This document shows, piece after piece, positions 6,744 through 15,608 of a stretch of 28,729 nt of DNA (its first letter is position 1; every line of letters starts with the position of its first letter). This DNA comes from a virus. The stretch lies in IMG/VR virus record IMGVR_UViG_3300044971_000642, positions 1 through 28,729 of that record; one strand, 5' to 3'. The translations under genes and the position numbers were made by a program. A model generated the notes under the pieces. It had not been told where the DNA came from and did no database searches. It was given only the letters and a program-made list of their open reading frames with translations.

Positions 6744-7748
6744 TTAACTATTATAAATATCTAATAAACTATTAACCCATTTATCTTTATTTGAATACTC
6801 TAACATTTTTTCTTTTAATTTATTGAACCAATGTTTTTTATATTCGTAATCACTATTTTTAATCCACTGCACCGTTCCTTCAAACTCTGTTTTACTTTCT
6901 GCTCTAAATGGATAACTAAAATCTTTTAACCAATCTTTACTCAATATAGGTAGTTTTCCATAATCAACCGCTTGAAATATTGAATATCCAAATGGTTCAT
7001 AATTAAAACAACTATGTGAAATCCCCCATTCTAAACGATAAAACCAATCTAATTTACTATAATCAAACATATATCGTTTAGCTCTTTTGAAATTCACCCC
7101 ATATCCCTTCTCCCATATATTATTTAAAACTTTTAATGTTGTAAATAAATAACAATCTATGTTTTCTAAATACCACACTCTCTTTCTTGTTTCCGTTCTA
7201 GATGCAAAACCTACCTTTGTACTATCATTTAATTCTAAATTATGTTGAAAATCATAATAATTTGGAATATCTATGAACTCATATTTTGCGTGAGTAGGAG
7301 TTTGAAATAATCCAATCCATATTCTCTTTTTAGCTTTTTCTATAATATTCAGTTCCCATTCCGGATCTGTACCATAGTGTTGCATACCAGGTGCATCTGA
7401 AAATAAGCCAGCTTTGAGAGACATATCTATTGAATTATGCATTACATAACTCTCTATCTTGTCCAAATTGTTTAGGATTGCTGAGTTAGGGTAATAGTGT
7501 CCGTGTAGTATGTGTATTCGCCGAGCACTATTTATAAGTTCATCGAACTTATCTTTATCATCCACTTGCCAATAAATTTCAAGGGGGAACTTGTCCCCCT
7601 CAAAATCATCTGGTCTTTTTCTATGTATAAGTAGGATAGGTTTTACTTTTAAATGAGGAACAACATATTCTACAAAATTGTTCACCCAAACATCACTACC
7701 AGCACCTACTTTATTTCCGAAACCTGTTGTATAATATACATCATACAT
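6744..7748 (-). CDS. glycosyltransferase, GT-B fold (GT4-like)
   Basis: This 334-residue protein looks like a GT-B glycosyltransferase. The N-terminal half has a glycine-rich opening (TTGFGNKVGAGSDVW) and an HGHYYPNSAIL segment. The C-terminal half carries the family's signature, YEPFGYSIFQAVDYGKLPI, equivalent to the E-P-F-G-x-x-x-x-E-A-x-x-x-G-x-P motif that binds the sugar nucleotide. Here the second conserved Glu is replaced by Gln (IFQAVDYG), which may affect activity or specificity. No signal peptide or membrane segment is seen, so it should act in the host cytoplasm. It begins 2 bases after the stop of the third S74 fibre gene and is probably co-transcribed with it. It may glycosylate phage fibres or alter host surface glycans; the substrate cannot be read from the sequence. 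Confidence 0.8.
   Translation of the reverse strand: MYDVYYTTGFGNKVGAGSDVWVNNFVEYVVPHLKVKPILLIHRKRPDDFEGDKFPLEIYWQVDDKDKFDELINSARRIHILHGHYYPNSAILNNLDKIESYVMHNSIDMSLKAGLFSDAPGMQHYGTDPEWELNIIEKAKKRIWIGLFQTPTHAKYEFIDIPNYYDFQHNLELNDSTKVGFASRTETRKRVWYLENIDCYLFTTLKVLNNIWEKGYGVNFKRAKRYMFDYSKLDWFYRLEWGISHSCFNYEPFGYSIFQAVDYGKLPILSKDWLKDFSYPFRAESKTEFEGTVQWIKNSDYEYKKHWFNKLKEKMLEYSNKDKWVNSLLDIYNS
6752..6760 (-). promoter_or_regulatory. ATATTTATA motif inside the end of the glycosyltransferase gene
   Basis: Perfect copy, 29 bases before the ATG at 6722. It overlaps the last codons of the glycosyltransferase, so the upstream coding sequence accommodates it. Confidence 0.45.
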
Positions 7749-7750
7749 TC

Positions 7751-9457
7751 TTATAAGCTATTATTCTTCTTTAATTTTTCGATTTCTAAAGTTAAAGAAT
7801 GTATTTGTGTTTGTTGTTCTTTGATTGCTTCTACCAATAAACCTATTGTTTTAGAATAATCTAATGCTAAGAAACCATCTCCTCTTTCTTTCACCACTTC
7901 TGGTAAAACTTCTTGTACTTCTTGTGCAATTAAACCAGTCTTAGGTGTTTCTTTAGTTGCTGTATCAACATCATCATTCCATTCCCAAGTTACACCATTT
8001 AATTTAGTTACTTTTGCTAATGCATCTGTAATATTTACAATGTTGTTCTTATGTCTTTTATCTGAAGTTGAATATGCTACTACATCACCAGTTGCTGTGA
8101 TAGAACCACTTACGATTTGATTAGCTGTAAATGTATTTGCTCCTGCTAATTTAGCATAAGATGTAAATGCACTTGCAGATAATGCTGTTTGAGAAGCTAA
8201 ACTTGCACTAAATGAAGTTGCTGCACTTGCACTATATGCTGAAGCACTTGCAAAAGCACCAGCTGCAGAATTTAAGTTGGTTACAATTCTACTATCTACT
8301 GATGTTGAATATGTTGTTACATTACCAATTCCGGTTAAGGTTGAAACACTTAATGAACCAGATATAGTTGTAGATGCATTGATATCCAATGTTCTGCTAC
8401 TATTTGTCATATCACCATACATAAATGGTTGATCACCCACTTCACCATTTGAAACATAAAATTTATAACTTTCATTCGTATATGAAGAAGGTCCTGCATT
8501 TGCACCCAAATATAAGTTATTCGTTGCGATACCGGTTAGATAACTACCTGCACCGTATCCAATTGCTGTATTTTTAATAAATCTATCCGTTTCATCACTT
8601 TTACCTTTTAATGCATTACCACCAATTGCTGTTGTATAAAATCCACTATTTACATAACCTCCTACACCATCACCTACGAATGTATTTGATACAGGTTGTC
8701 CATTCACACCACCTGGGTCTGCTAAAGTAAATGCTGCACTTTTACCGATTGTGATATTTCCTACACCATTTACCATTGAATAACCTGCTTGGTCACCCAT
8801 TGCAATATTATTACCACCGGTTGTTAAATTATATAATGTACCTCTACCAATACCAGTATTAAATTCACCAGTTGTTAAATCAGGCATTACATCAATACCT
8901 AAAACAGTATTATTATCAGGAGTATCTCCTCTTCTACCAATTTCGAATTTACCTATATTAACATAAGAACCACTACCAATTATTATATTTGCCTGAGAGT
9001 ATAAACCATTAGGGAAAGTTTGAGAACCATCTGCATTTGTTGTAATAGATGATAATATTGCACCGGCTGCAACAACATTAATTGAACCAGTTGAAATATA
9101 AAGGTCTCTCCAAATTTTAGTTTGAGAACCCAAATCAAATACGTTATCCACAGATGGAATAAGTGATGAACTTAATGATGCAACTACATTAACTGTATCG
9201 GATGTATTATCACCGATTGTTAATTGTCCACCTAAAGTTAAATTACCCGCAATATTTGCGTTACCTGTGATATCTAATCCAGAACCTGAAATAGCTCCGA
9301 ATGTTCCAGTACTTCCTGTACCAGTTGATGATAAAACGATATCACCTGTTGCTCCACCAATTACTAATGTTCCCAATGTAGTGTTTACATATGGTTCACC
9401 GAATGCTAACGAACCTGATTGTTGTGCGGTCGTACCACGTCTAAATTTAAGTCCCAT
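7751..9457 (-). CDS. tail fibre with YadA-like head repeats and S74 chaperone domain
   Basis: This encodes 568 residues. The N-terminal fibre module (MGLKFRRGTT, then SGSLAFGEPYVNTTLG) matches the RRG-x-x-x-x-GSL-x-x-GE openings of other fibres here. Near 105-128 is the VFDLGSQTKIWRDLYIS segment seen in two other fibres. Residues about 183-322 contain some eight degenerate repeats of the type N-T/N-x-x-G-x-x-A-G, like the beta-roll heads of YadA-type adhesins. The C-terminus is an S74 domain starting at Ser465 (SDKRHKNNI), with GLIAQEVQEVLPE and a final coiled coil (QTQIHSLTLEIEKL). S74 domains trimerise and fold the fibre, then cleave themselves off before the Ser. An ATATTTATA motif lies 35 bases upstream. 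Confidence 0.92.
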   Translation of the reverse strand: MGLKFRRGTTAQQSGSLAFGEPYVNTTLGTLVIGGATGDIVLSSTGTGSTGTFGAISGSGLDITGNANIAGNLTLGGQLTIGDNTSDTVNVVASLSSSLIPSVDNVFDLGSQTKIWRDLYISTGSINVVAAGAILSSITTNADGSQTFPNGLYSQANIIIGSGSYVNIGKFEIGRRGDTPDNNTVLGIDVMPDLTTGEFNTGIGRGTLYNLTTGGNNIAMGDQAGYSMVNGVGNITIGKSAAFTLADPGGVNGQPVSNTFVGDGVGGYVNSGFYTTAIGGNALKGKSDETDRFIKNTAIGYGAGSYLTGIATNNLYLGANAGPSSYTNESYKFYVSNGEVGDQPFMYGDMTNSSRTLDINASTTISGSLSVSTLTGIGNVTTYSTSVDSRIVTNLNSAAGAFASASAYSASAATSFSASLASQTALSASAFTSYAKLAGANTFTANQIVSGSITATGDVVAYSTSDKRHKNNIVNITDALAKVTKLNGVTWEWNDDVDTATKETPKTGLIAQEVQEVLPEVVKERGDGFLALDYSKTIGLLVEAIKEQQTQIHSLTLEIEKLKKNNSL

Positions 9458-9492
9458 TTGAGTTTACTCTTTTTTTTAGTTTGTTATTAGTC

Positions 9493-9501
9493 TATAAATA
9501 T
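9493..9501 (-). promoter_or_regulatory. ATATTTATA motif, candidate late promoter
   Basis: Perfect copy, 35 bases before the ATG at 9457, in the 57-base gap between two S74 fibre genes. Confidence 0.45.
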
Positions 9502-9514
9502 ATAAATCTTAATA

Positions 9515-12319
9515 CTAAACTATCTTATTTTCTAAATCTTTTATTCGTTTTTCTTGTTCTTTTGCAACTTCAATTAATAAACCTATAATCTTATCATAAT
9601 CAACACCTAAATAACCAGTAGATGATTCTTTTACTAACTCAGGCAATACTTTTTCAACATCTTGAGCTATCACACCATAATCATGTTTACCTGCTTTAAA
9701 TATAGATTTATCATTCCAATCAAATTCGACACCTCTTAATTGTTGTACTTTGTGGATTGGATTAGAAATTAATTGAATGTTATCTTTTAATCTTTCATCC
9801 GATGTTGAGTATGCTACTACATCTCCGGTTACATTTAACGAACCACTTATGATTTGGTTTTGTGTAAATGTATTTGCTACCGCTAATTTAGCATAAGTTG
9901 TTACTGCACTTGCAGAGTATGCCGAAGCACTTGCTAAAGCACCTGCTGCTGAATTTGCATTTGTAATTGCTACCGTTGCCGCACTTGCACTATACGAAGA
10001 TGCACTTTGGAATGCTCCCCATGCACTTGCGGAGTTTATAGAAATATTAGTAGATTGTGTTGCATCTGTTTGATATATAGATGCACTTAATGTATTTACA
10101 TCAGTACCAATATTACCAAATCTACTATTTAATGATGCACTAAATGCAAATAAACTACCACTTAACTCACTAAACGAAGTTGAACCAGTTTGATTTAATG
10201 AACCTGTTATAGTCAGTATATCACTTTGTTGATCTCCAATTTGGTTTGAACCACTACTAAATATTACAGATGAACTTTGTATGATTGTATGTAATTCAGT
10301 TGCGTATATAGTTCCACTAACAAATAAATTTCCACTTGCTGTAATATCATTTGTTACATTTAATGAACCACTAATAATTTGGTTTGCTTTAAATGTATTT
10401 GAACCGGTTGTTGCATATGTTGTATCGTTAAATTCCAATGAATCTAATCTACTATCTACTGATGTTGATAATGATGTTACTACTGAAGCTGATACATAAT
10501 TTGTGATTAAAGAAGTTATCTGTAATTGTTGGTTTGTATCAGTTGTTGCTATACTTGAACTTAAATCAATTCTTGCTGCATTACTTTCACTAATAGATGT
10601 TGCAAATGAACTACTATACGAAGATGCACTTTGGAATGCTCCCCATGCACTTGCGGAGTTTATAGAAATATTAGTAGATTGTGTTGCATCTGTTTGATAT
10701 ATAGATGCACTTAATTCTGTTACATTAGCTACACTTATACTAATTCTACTATTAAATGATGAAGATATATCTCTTACATCTATACCATCCACTGCACCAC
10801 TTATAGAACCAGTTATATATTGTGTAAATGTATTATATCCTGTAAATGTATTATTTGTTGAAGTGTTTGCTCCCGCTGCAATACTTAGATTGGAAACGGA
10901 TGTACTTATATTTAAAATTGAAGTTTGTAATGCTCCACTAGTTGCACTTAAAGATGAACTAAACGAAGAACTATACGAAGATGCACTTTGAAATGCTCCC
11001 CATGCACTTTCACTTACTATTAATATTGAACTTTGTAAACTTGCACTATACGAAGATGCACTTTGGAATGCTCCCCATGCACTTTGAGAATTTATTAATA
11101 TACTTTGAGTTGCATTATTAATTGTGGTATAAAAACTGCTACTATATAAATTTGTTATAGCATTACTTGCACTAATCCTACTATCTACTGATTGCGAGTA
11201 TGTTGCTAAACTACCACTTAATTCTGTAAAGTTAGTTGAACCAGTTACTTCTAATGAACCTGTAATACTTACTTTATCACTTTGTTGATCACCGAAAGTT
11301 TGAGAACCACTACTGAATATTACTGAGGAACTTTGGTATATTGTATGAATTTCAAATGCGGTAATTGTTCCTGTAATATCTACATTACCACTTATAATTT
11401 GAGAACCATTAAATGTATTTGAACCAGTTGTTGCAAATATAGCTACCGCACTTGCACTATATGCTGAAGCACTTTGGAATGCTCCCCATGCTGATGCAGA
11501 GTTTACGGTAATATTTATATCTTGATTATAATCTCTTGTATAAATTGATTCACTTACTAAACTTAATGAAGTAGATACACTTTGTGATAATGTTGCTATT
11601 GTTCCACTAATAGAAGAACTTACTGAACTTAAGGATGAACTAAATGAACTACTATAAGAACTTGCACTTTGGAATGCTCCCCATGCTGATGCACTATTCG
11701 AAGCAATATTATCAATATTAGTGTTTATAGTTGTATAGAAACTTGCACTATATGCACTTGCACTTTGGAATGCTCCCCATGCACTTTGAGAATTTATTAA
11801 TACACTTTCTGTTGTATTATTAATTGTGGTATAAAAACTACTACTATATGAAGATGCACTTTGGAATGCTCCCCATGCACTTTGAGAATTTATAATTATC
11901 CTATTATCTACGGATGTACTATATGTTGTTATATTACCAATACCATTAATCGAACCACTTAGAGTGCCCGTTAATTGTGTAAATGAACCAGATGTTGCAT
12001 AAACATTTCTATATACTTTAGATGTAGAACCCAAATCGTATATATTAGTTGCATCAGGTATAATTGAAGAACTTAAATCTGCATTAAAAATAACACTATC
12101 ATTTGTATTATCACCAATTGTAATAGTACCACCTAATGTAATATCTCCACTTACGTTAAAACTACCACTATTAATTCCACCGATTTTTGCTAATTGTACA
12201 TTAGTACCAATATCAGTACCTAATGCTAATGATTGAGATTCAATATCATAATATAATTCACCACTTTCTAATGAACCGGTAAGTGATTCTCCTCTCCTAA
12301 TTTGAAATAATGATGCCAT
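9515..12319 (-). CDS. large tail fibre with WGAFQSAS repeats and S74 chaperone domain
   Basis: This encodes 934 residues. The N-terminal module is MASLFQIRRGESLTGSLESG. The long shaft carries eight clear copies of a repeat centred on SAWGAFQSAS-x-YS, plus one degenerate copy (AAGALASASAYS), separated by spacers. Two larger internal modules are also duplicated: each has an SSVIFSSGS segment followed by GDQQSD and an L-x-GSL ending. The C-terminus is an S74 domain starting at Ser840 (SDERLKDNIQ), with YGVIAQDVEKVLPELV, VDYDKIIGLLIE and a terminal coiled coil. The S74 part is a self-cleaving trimerisation chaperone in characterised fibres, so the mature shaft would end near residue 839. No separate receptor-binding head is evident before the chaperone. 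Confidence 0.92.
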   Translation of the reverse strand: MASLFQIRRGESLTGSLESGELYYDIESQSLALGTDIGTNVQLAKIGGINSGSFNVSGDITLGGTITIGDNTNDSVIFNADLSSSIIPDATNIYDLGSTSKVYRNVYATSGSFTQLTGTLSGSINGIGNITTYSTSVDNRIIINSQSAWGAFQSASSYSSSFYTTINNTTESVLINSQSAWGAFQSASAYSASFYTTINTNIDNIASNSASAWGAFQSASSYSSSFSSSLSSVSSSISGTIATLSQSVSTSLSLVSESIYTRDYNQDINITVNSASAWGAFQSASAYSASAVAIFATTGSNTFNGSQIISGNVDITGTITAFEIHTIYQSSSVIFSSGSQTFGDQQSDKVSITGSLEVTGSTNFTELSGSLATYSQSVDSRISASNAITNLYSSSFYTTINNATQSILINSQSAWGAFQSASSYSASLQSSILIVSESAWGAFQSASSYSSSFSSSLSATSGALQTSILNISTSVSNLSIAAGANTSTNNTFTGYNTFTQYITGSISGAVDGIDVRDISSSFNSRISISVANVTELSASIYQTDATQSTNISINSASAWGAFQSASSYSSSFATSISESNAARIDLSSSIATTDTNQQLQITSLITNYVSASVVTSLSTSVDSRLDSLEFNDTTYATTGSNTFKANQIISGSLNVTNDITASGNLFVSGTIYATELHTIIQSSSVIFSSGSNQIGDQQSDILTITGSLNQTGSTSFSELSGSLFAFSASLNSRFGNIGTDVNTLSASIYQTDATQSTNISINSASAWGAFQSASSYSASAATVAITNANSAAGALASASAYSASAVTTYAKLAVANTFTQNQIISGSLNVTGDVVAYSTSDERLKDNIQLISNPIHKVQQLRGVEFDWNDKSIFKAGKHDYGVIAQDVEKVLPELVKESSTGYLGVDYDKIIGLLIEVAKEQEKRIKDLENKIV
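9991..11910 (-). repeat. dispersed coding repeats (SAWGAFQSAS units)
   Basis: Eight copies of a roughly 30-base block (plus strand: gcactttggaatgctcccc) begin near 10002, 10626, 10981, 11058, 11470, 11664, 11759 and 11855. Conservation at the DNA level exceeds that of the spacers, suggesting recent duplication or gene conversion. Confidence 0.85.
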
Positions 12320-12337
12320 TTAATCTTATATGTTTTT

Positions 12338-12346
12338 TATAAATAT
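12338..12346 (-). promoter_or_regulatory. ATATTTATA motif, candidate late promoter
   Basis: Perfect copy in the context AAGATATTTATAAA, 18 bases before the ATG at 12319. The same extended context precedes the gene at 25937. Confidence 0.5.
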
Positions 12347-12368
12347 CTTAAATTAATATTTTGTTTAA

Positions 12369-14030
12369 TTATCTAATATAAACTTCTACTCTTGCACTTC
12401 TATTTATACCAGTCGTATCTTGACAACACCCAATCATATCTCCACCTGAATAGTTTCCGTATCTACTATCCATACCAATTCCACCACTTACATCGTCCGA
12501 ACCTCTGTATGGGCCAATAGCCAAAGTGGCTGGAGATGTATATAATCCTTCTCCATTCTCATTCCAACCAAACCCCCATCTAACTTTTGCATCGGTTACA
12601 CCAAAATATGTTGGGTTATTTCTAAAATTAAATCCGTAAAATCTAATATCCACCTGGCTTGAAAATATACCACTAGCCCAACCAGTAAAAGTTTTTGCAT
12701 CTCTTAAAAAATATCCACCATAAGTACCACCATCTCCACTTTCGTATGTTCCTGCATTAGTAAAAAAATCTACTAAATTTGTTCGTGTACTAGCTCTACC
12801 ACCATTAAAACCTTTTTCCATCCATGTCCAAGTTCCTGTTCCAGCAATACTACCTCCGCTTGTTGCAATATCAGGCCATCTAGCCATTAAATCCGTACCT
12901 TCGAAATAATTGAATGCATCATATTTAGCATCACCATCATCTTGATTTAAGTTATTTTGATTTAATACATTTTGTGTAGTCCAATAACTTGCCCCATAAT
13001 TAAAAGTAGTTCCTCTTGTGGCTTTCATTACCATCATCCACCCTCCACCATCAAATGCACTATCCATTATACAAAATGTTTTTCTAGGGCCGATGCTGGG
13101 TAAATTTATATAATATACACCATTTGGTGCATTTGAATTTAAGGTTTTTATTGTTTGCGCCGAATCTGCTGGATTAAATGCTGAACCCAATGGAGCATCT
13201 ACTCCGTATCTACCTCTTTGTTCATTAAATATAGTTCCAATTTCTTCATCACTTAATGCTCTATTATATATCATTACACCACCTATATACCCAATAAGTA
13301 GTTCACCATCATTTCCTTCACCAAATCTTAATGTTTCGGTATTTGTAGTTGAACTAACTGCTCCCGTTACATATGCACATCGTATTGTATCAATGAATGT
13401 TGCTTTTGACGAACCATCACTTCTAATAACAACTTGTTGCCATTTACTCCCTACTATTGAATTTGTTGGTGTATCTATCGCGCCTAATGAATAGTTTGTT
13501 TCATAATGAATATATCCAAATGCACTTCTTAATGTTGCAGCATATTGTTGTGAGTTTCCTTTACTTATTAATCCATGCCAAGTTGTTCCTCCCAATGATG
13601 GATTTACCCAAATTAAAACAGTATATTGTTGTGTACTTGTAAAATCTAATGAACTATGATGTGCAACATTTGCTCTTGCAGTTCCATCGAAATATAAAGA
13701 ACCTCCTCCGGTTGTGTTAAATGTTACGCCGGAACCAGGTAGAGTTAAATTATTTGAATTTCCTGATAAATCAGTTAGTGTACTACCATTACCACTATAA
13801 CATTGAGGGTCACCTGCATCTATATAACAAACTAAACCAGATGTACTATAATTTTCTTTTCTTTTTTGTGCACTCATCCATTTAGTTCCATCATATACTT
13901 CAACCTCAGTACGACTTGAATTATATCTCATCATTCCAGTTGTTGGTGATGGTCTTTGTGTTCCTGTTCCGGATGGTAATCCCAAATATCCCGTAGAACT
14001 TGTTATTGTTGTATTTTTTAAACTTGCCAT
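12369..14030 (-). CDS. adhesin: shared N-terminal module, LamG domain, fibrinogen-like domain
   Basis: This encodes 553 residues in three parts. Residues 1-52 are the docking-like module shared with the next two genes upstream (LGLPSGTGTQRPSPTTG, then RYNSS and EVYDGTKW). Residues about 63-277 are a LamG domain, with LYFDGTAR, WVNPSLGG and the closing YNRALSDEEIGTIFNEQRG. Residues about 285-553 resemble a fibrinogen-related domain: NGVYYINLPSIG, FCIMDSAFDGGGWMMVMKA, and a late Gly- and Asp-rich part with GMDSRYGNYSGGDMIGCCQD, similar to the intelectin/fibrinogen C-terminus. Animal relatives of both domains bind glycans or acetyl groups, so a host-surface glycan is a plausible target. The gene starts 1 base after the preceding stop and is the last of a coupled three-gene set. 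Confidence 0.88.
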   Translation of the reverse strand: MASLKNTTITSSTGYLGLPSGTGTQRPSPTTGMMRYNSSRTEVEVYDGTKWMSAQKRKENYSTSGLVCYIDAGDPQCYSGNGSTLTDLSGNSNNLTLPGSGVTFNTTGGGSLYFDGTARANVAHHSSLDFTSTQQYTVLIWVNPSLGGTTWHGLISKGNSQQYAATLRSAFGYIHYETNYSLGAIDTPTNSIVGSKWQQVVIRSDGSSKATFIDTIRCAYVTGAVSSTTNTETLRFGEGNDGELLIGYIGGVMIYNRALSDEEIGTIFNEQRGRYGVDAPLGSAFNPADSAQTIKTLNSNAPNGVYYINLPSIGPRKTFCIMDSAFDGGGWMMVMKATRGTTFNYGASYWTTQNVLNQNNLNQDDGDAKYDAFNYFEGTDLMARWPDIATSGGSIAGTGTWTWMEKGFNGGRASTRTNLVDFFTNAGTYESGDGGTYGGYFLRDAKTFTGWASGIFSSQVDIRFYGFNFRNNPTYFGVTDAKVRWGFGWNENGEGLYTSPATLAIGPYRGSDDVSGGIGMDSRYGNYSGGDMIGCCQDTTGINRSARVEVYIR

Positions 14031-14031
14031 A

Positions 14032-14745
14032 TTATCTTATCCATAATTGAACGTGTGAAAGATACATTGCCTCATCCGCTTGAGCTTGGTCTGCTCCCAA
14101 TACATGTCTTGCAGTAAATGAAGTTGATGTGTGGTCATAATAACCACTATCAAAAACATAATATCCATGTATAGTTGGGTTACCAGTAGCAGTTGTCCAC
14201 GGTGTATGTGTATATGTTTTTGACCCACTCCATGTTGCAGTTGCACCGGATTGTAAAACAGATATTGATGGAACTGCATTCCATGTTTTTGTAAATCTTA
14301 AAAATTCAGTTTCAGTTCCAGTAGAATTCATTAAAAATAAATTATTAGTTTCAGTATCTACGGAATCTACTAAATGCCAAAATACTACATAACGAACTTG
14401 TGTATGTGTTGGAATCGAACCCAATGTTAATGTATATGTTGCCGGGCCTGTTGTCCAACCGTGTGCTGTAATGTGTCCCAATCCACCGAAATTTAACATT
14501 GAATAGGTTGTACTATTATTCCAATTTCCGGTATATAAATTTGCATCTCTGCCTTCATAATAATGTAAATAACCTTCCGTTCTAGCATATGGATTTAACC
14601 AACTACTGATATAAACTTCGGGTCTACCTAATGTACTATTATATCTTAGATATCCATTTGATGCGGATGGTCTTTCACCAGTAGTACCGGTTGGTAATCC
14701 GATAAACCCAGTATCATTGATTGTTAAATTTTTTAAGCTTGCCAT
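14032..14745 (-). CDS. adhesin with shared N-terminal module and unidentified beta-sandwich head
   Basis: This encodes 237 residues. Residues 1-50 repeat the module of its two neighbours (LTINDTGFIGLPTGTTGERP, then GYLRYNSTLGRPEVY). The rest is a beta-rich domain with LGSIPTHTQVRYVVFWHLVD, YTHTPWTT and a final DEAMYLSHVQLWIR strand. The pattern of a hydrophobic strand, F-W-x-x-D-S, and an ending strand resembles a beta-sandwich domain found in some eukaryotic surface proteins, but the likeness is weak and I would not name it. No catalytic motif is visible. Its ATG overlaps the TAA of the upstream gene (TAATG), so translation is probably coupled. A receptor-binding role is inferred from position and the shared N-terminus. 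Confidence 0.82.
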   Translation of the reverse strand: MASLKNLTINDTGFIGLPTGTTGERPSASNGYLRYNSTLGRPEVYISSWLNPYARTEGYLHYYEGRDANLYTGNWNNSTTYSMLNFGGLGHITAHGWTTGPATYTLTLGSIPTHTQVRYVVFWHLVDSVDTETNNLFLMNSTGTETEFLRFTKTWNAVPSISVLQSGATATWSGSKTYTHTPWTTATGNPTIHGYYVFDSGYYDHTSTSFTARHVLGADQAQADEAMYLSHVQLWIR

Positions 14746-15608
14746 TATAGTCCGAATCTATATTTTTGTGCGTTATAATTTTGTAAAACTTGTGCCCCAC
14801 TTAATCCTATACTATACATTCTTGCAATTGCAATTTGTCCTTGAAAATTATGAAGAGCATCGGTCAATCCACTACCATATGTTCCAACTACATATGTTGC
14901 TGCGGCAATTGTTCCGGTTTGTGCTGATGACCAAACTTGACTACCATTTACATAAGCTCTACTTGTTGAACCATCCCACGTACCTACAATATGAGACCAA
15001 ACATTATTAGGAATATTACCATCTGCACTATATGGTCTACTACTATTAGTGGTATTTGCCCAATGTAGTGAGTGTGTACTACCACCATCTGCAGAATTAA
15101 ATAAACCCAAATACATTGTGTTTGTTGCTGAAATTACTCCACCTCGTACCGTACCAGTACTTACCGTTCTTGTTGGCTTTATCCATGCCTCACATGTTAT
15201 TTGTGATGTTGGTAATGTATTTAATGTAGAAATTCTAACATAATCGTTAGTTCCATCAAATGAAACAGCTCCACCCGAACTCTCTGTTGGTGAATGGGTT
15301 GGTCCGTTTACAAATATTCCATGTGCACATTGTGAACTAATATCATACCATATATTACCACCTCGATAACTTGTTGGTTTACTACTATCTAAATGAAGTA
15401 ATAAATTTGAAGTTACAATAGCATTTTCTGAAATTTTACCAGTTGTATAGTCTAACCAATAACTACCATTATAATATTCTATAATACCCAATGTAGTATT
15501 GAATCTAATATATCCTGTAGCTGGTGATGCCGGTCTTTGGGTTGTTGTTCCCGATGGTAATGTTATATGACCAGTATCGTTTATAGTAAGATTTGTAAGA
15601 TTTGCCAT
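14745..15608 (-). CDS. LamG-domain adhesin with shared N-terminal module
   Basis: This encodes 287 residues. Residues 1-52 form the module common to this three-gene set (LTINDTGHITLPSGTTTQRP, GYIRFNTTLG, EYYNGSYWLD). Residues about 65-287 form a LamG/concanavalin A-like domain: LLLHLDSSKPTS, VSFDGTNDYVRI, CEAWIKPTRT, NVWSHIVGTWDGSTSRAYVN and the closing GQIAIARMYSIGLSG. It is the simplest member of the set, with a docking module plus one lectin-like head. Its start codon overlaps the stop of the upstream S74 fibre gene (TAATG), and its own stop overlaps the next start, indicating a coupled operon. Related domains in other proteins bind carbohydrates; the ligand here is unknown. Confidence 0.88.
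   Translation of the reverse strand: MANLTNLTINDTGHITLPSGTTTQRPASPATGYIRFNTTLGIIEYYNGSYWLDYTTGKISENAIVTSNLLLHLDSSKPTSYRGGNIWYDISSQCAHGIFVNGPTHSPTESSGGAVSFDGTNDYVRISTLNTLPTSQITCEAWIKPTRTVSTGTVRGGVISATNTMYLGLFNSADGGSTHSLHWANTTNSSRPYSADGNIPNNVWSHIVGTWDGSTSRAYVNGSQVWSSAQTGTIAAATYVVGTYGSGLTDALHNFQGQIAIARMYSIGLSGAQVLQNYNAQKYRFGL

Noticed and set aside
12372-13178. A diversity-generating retroelement variable region at the fibrinogen-like C-terminus
   Set aside because: No reverse transcriptase, accessory gene or near-identical template repeat is visible in the window.
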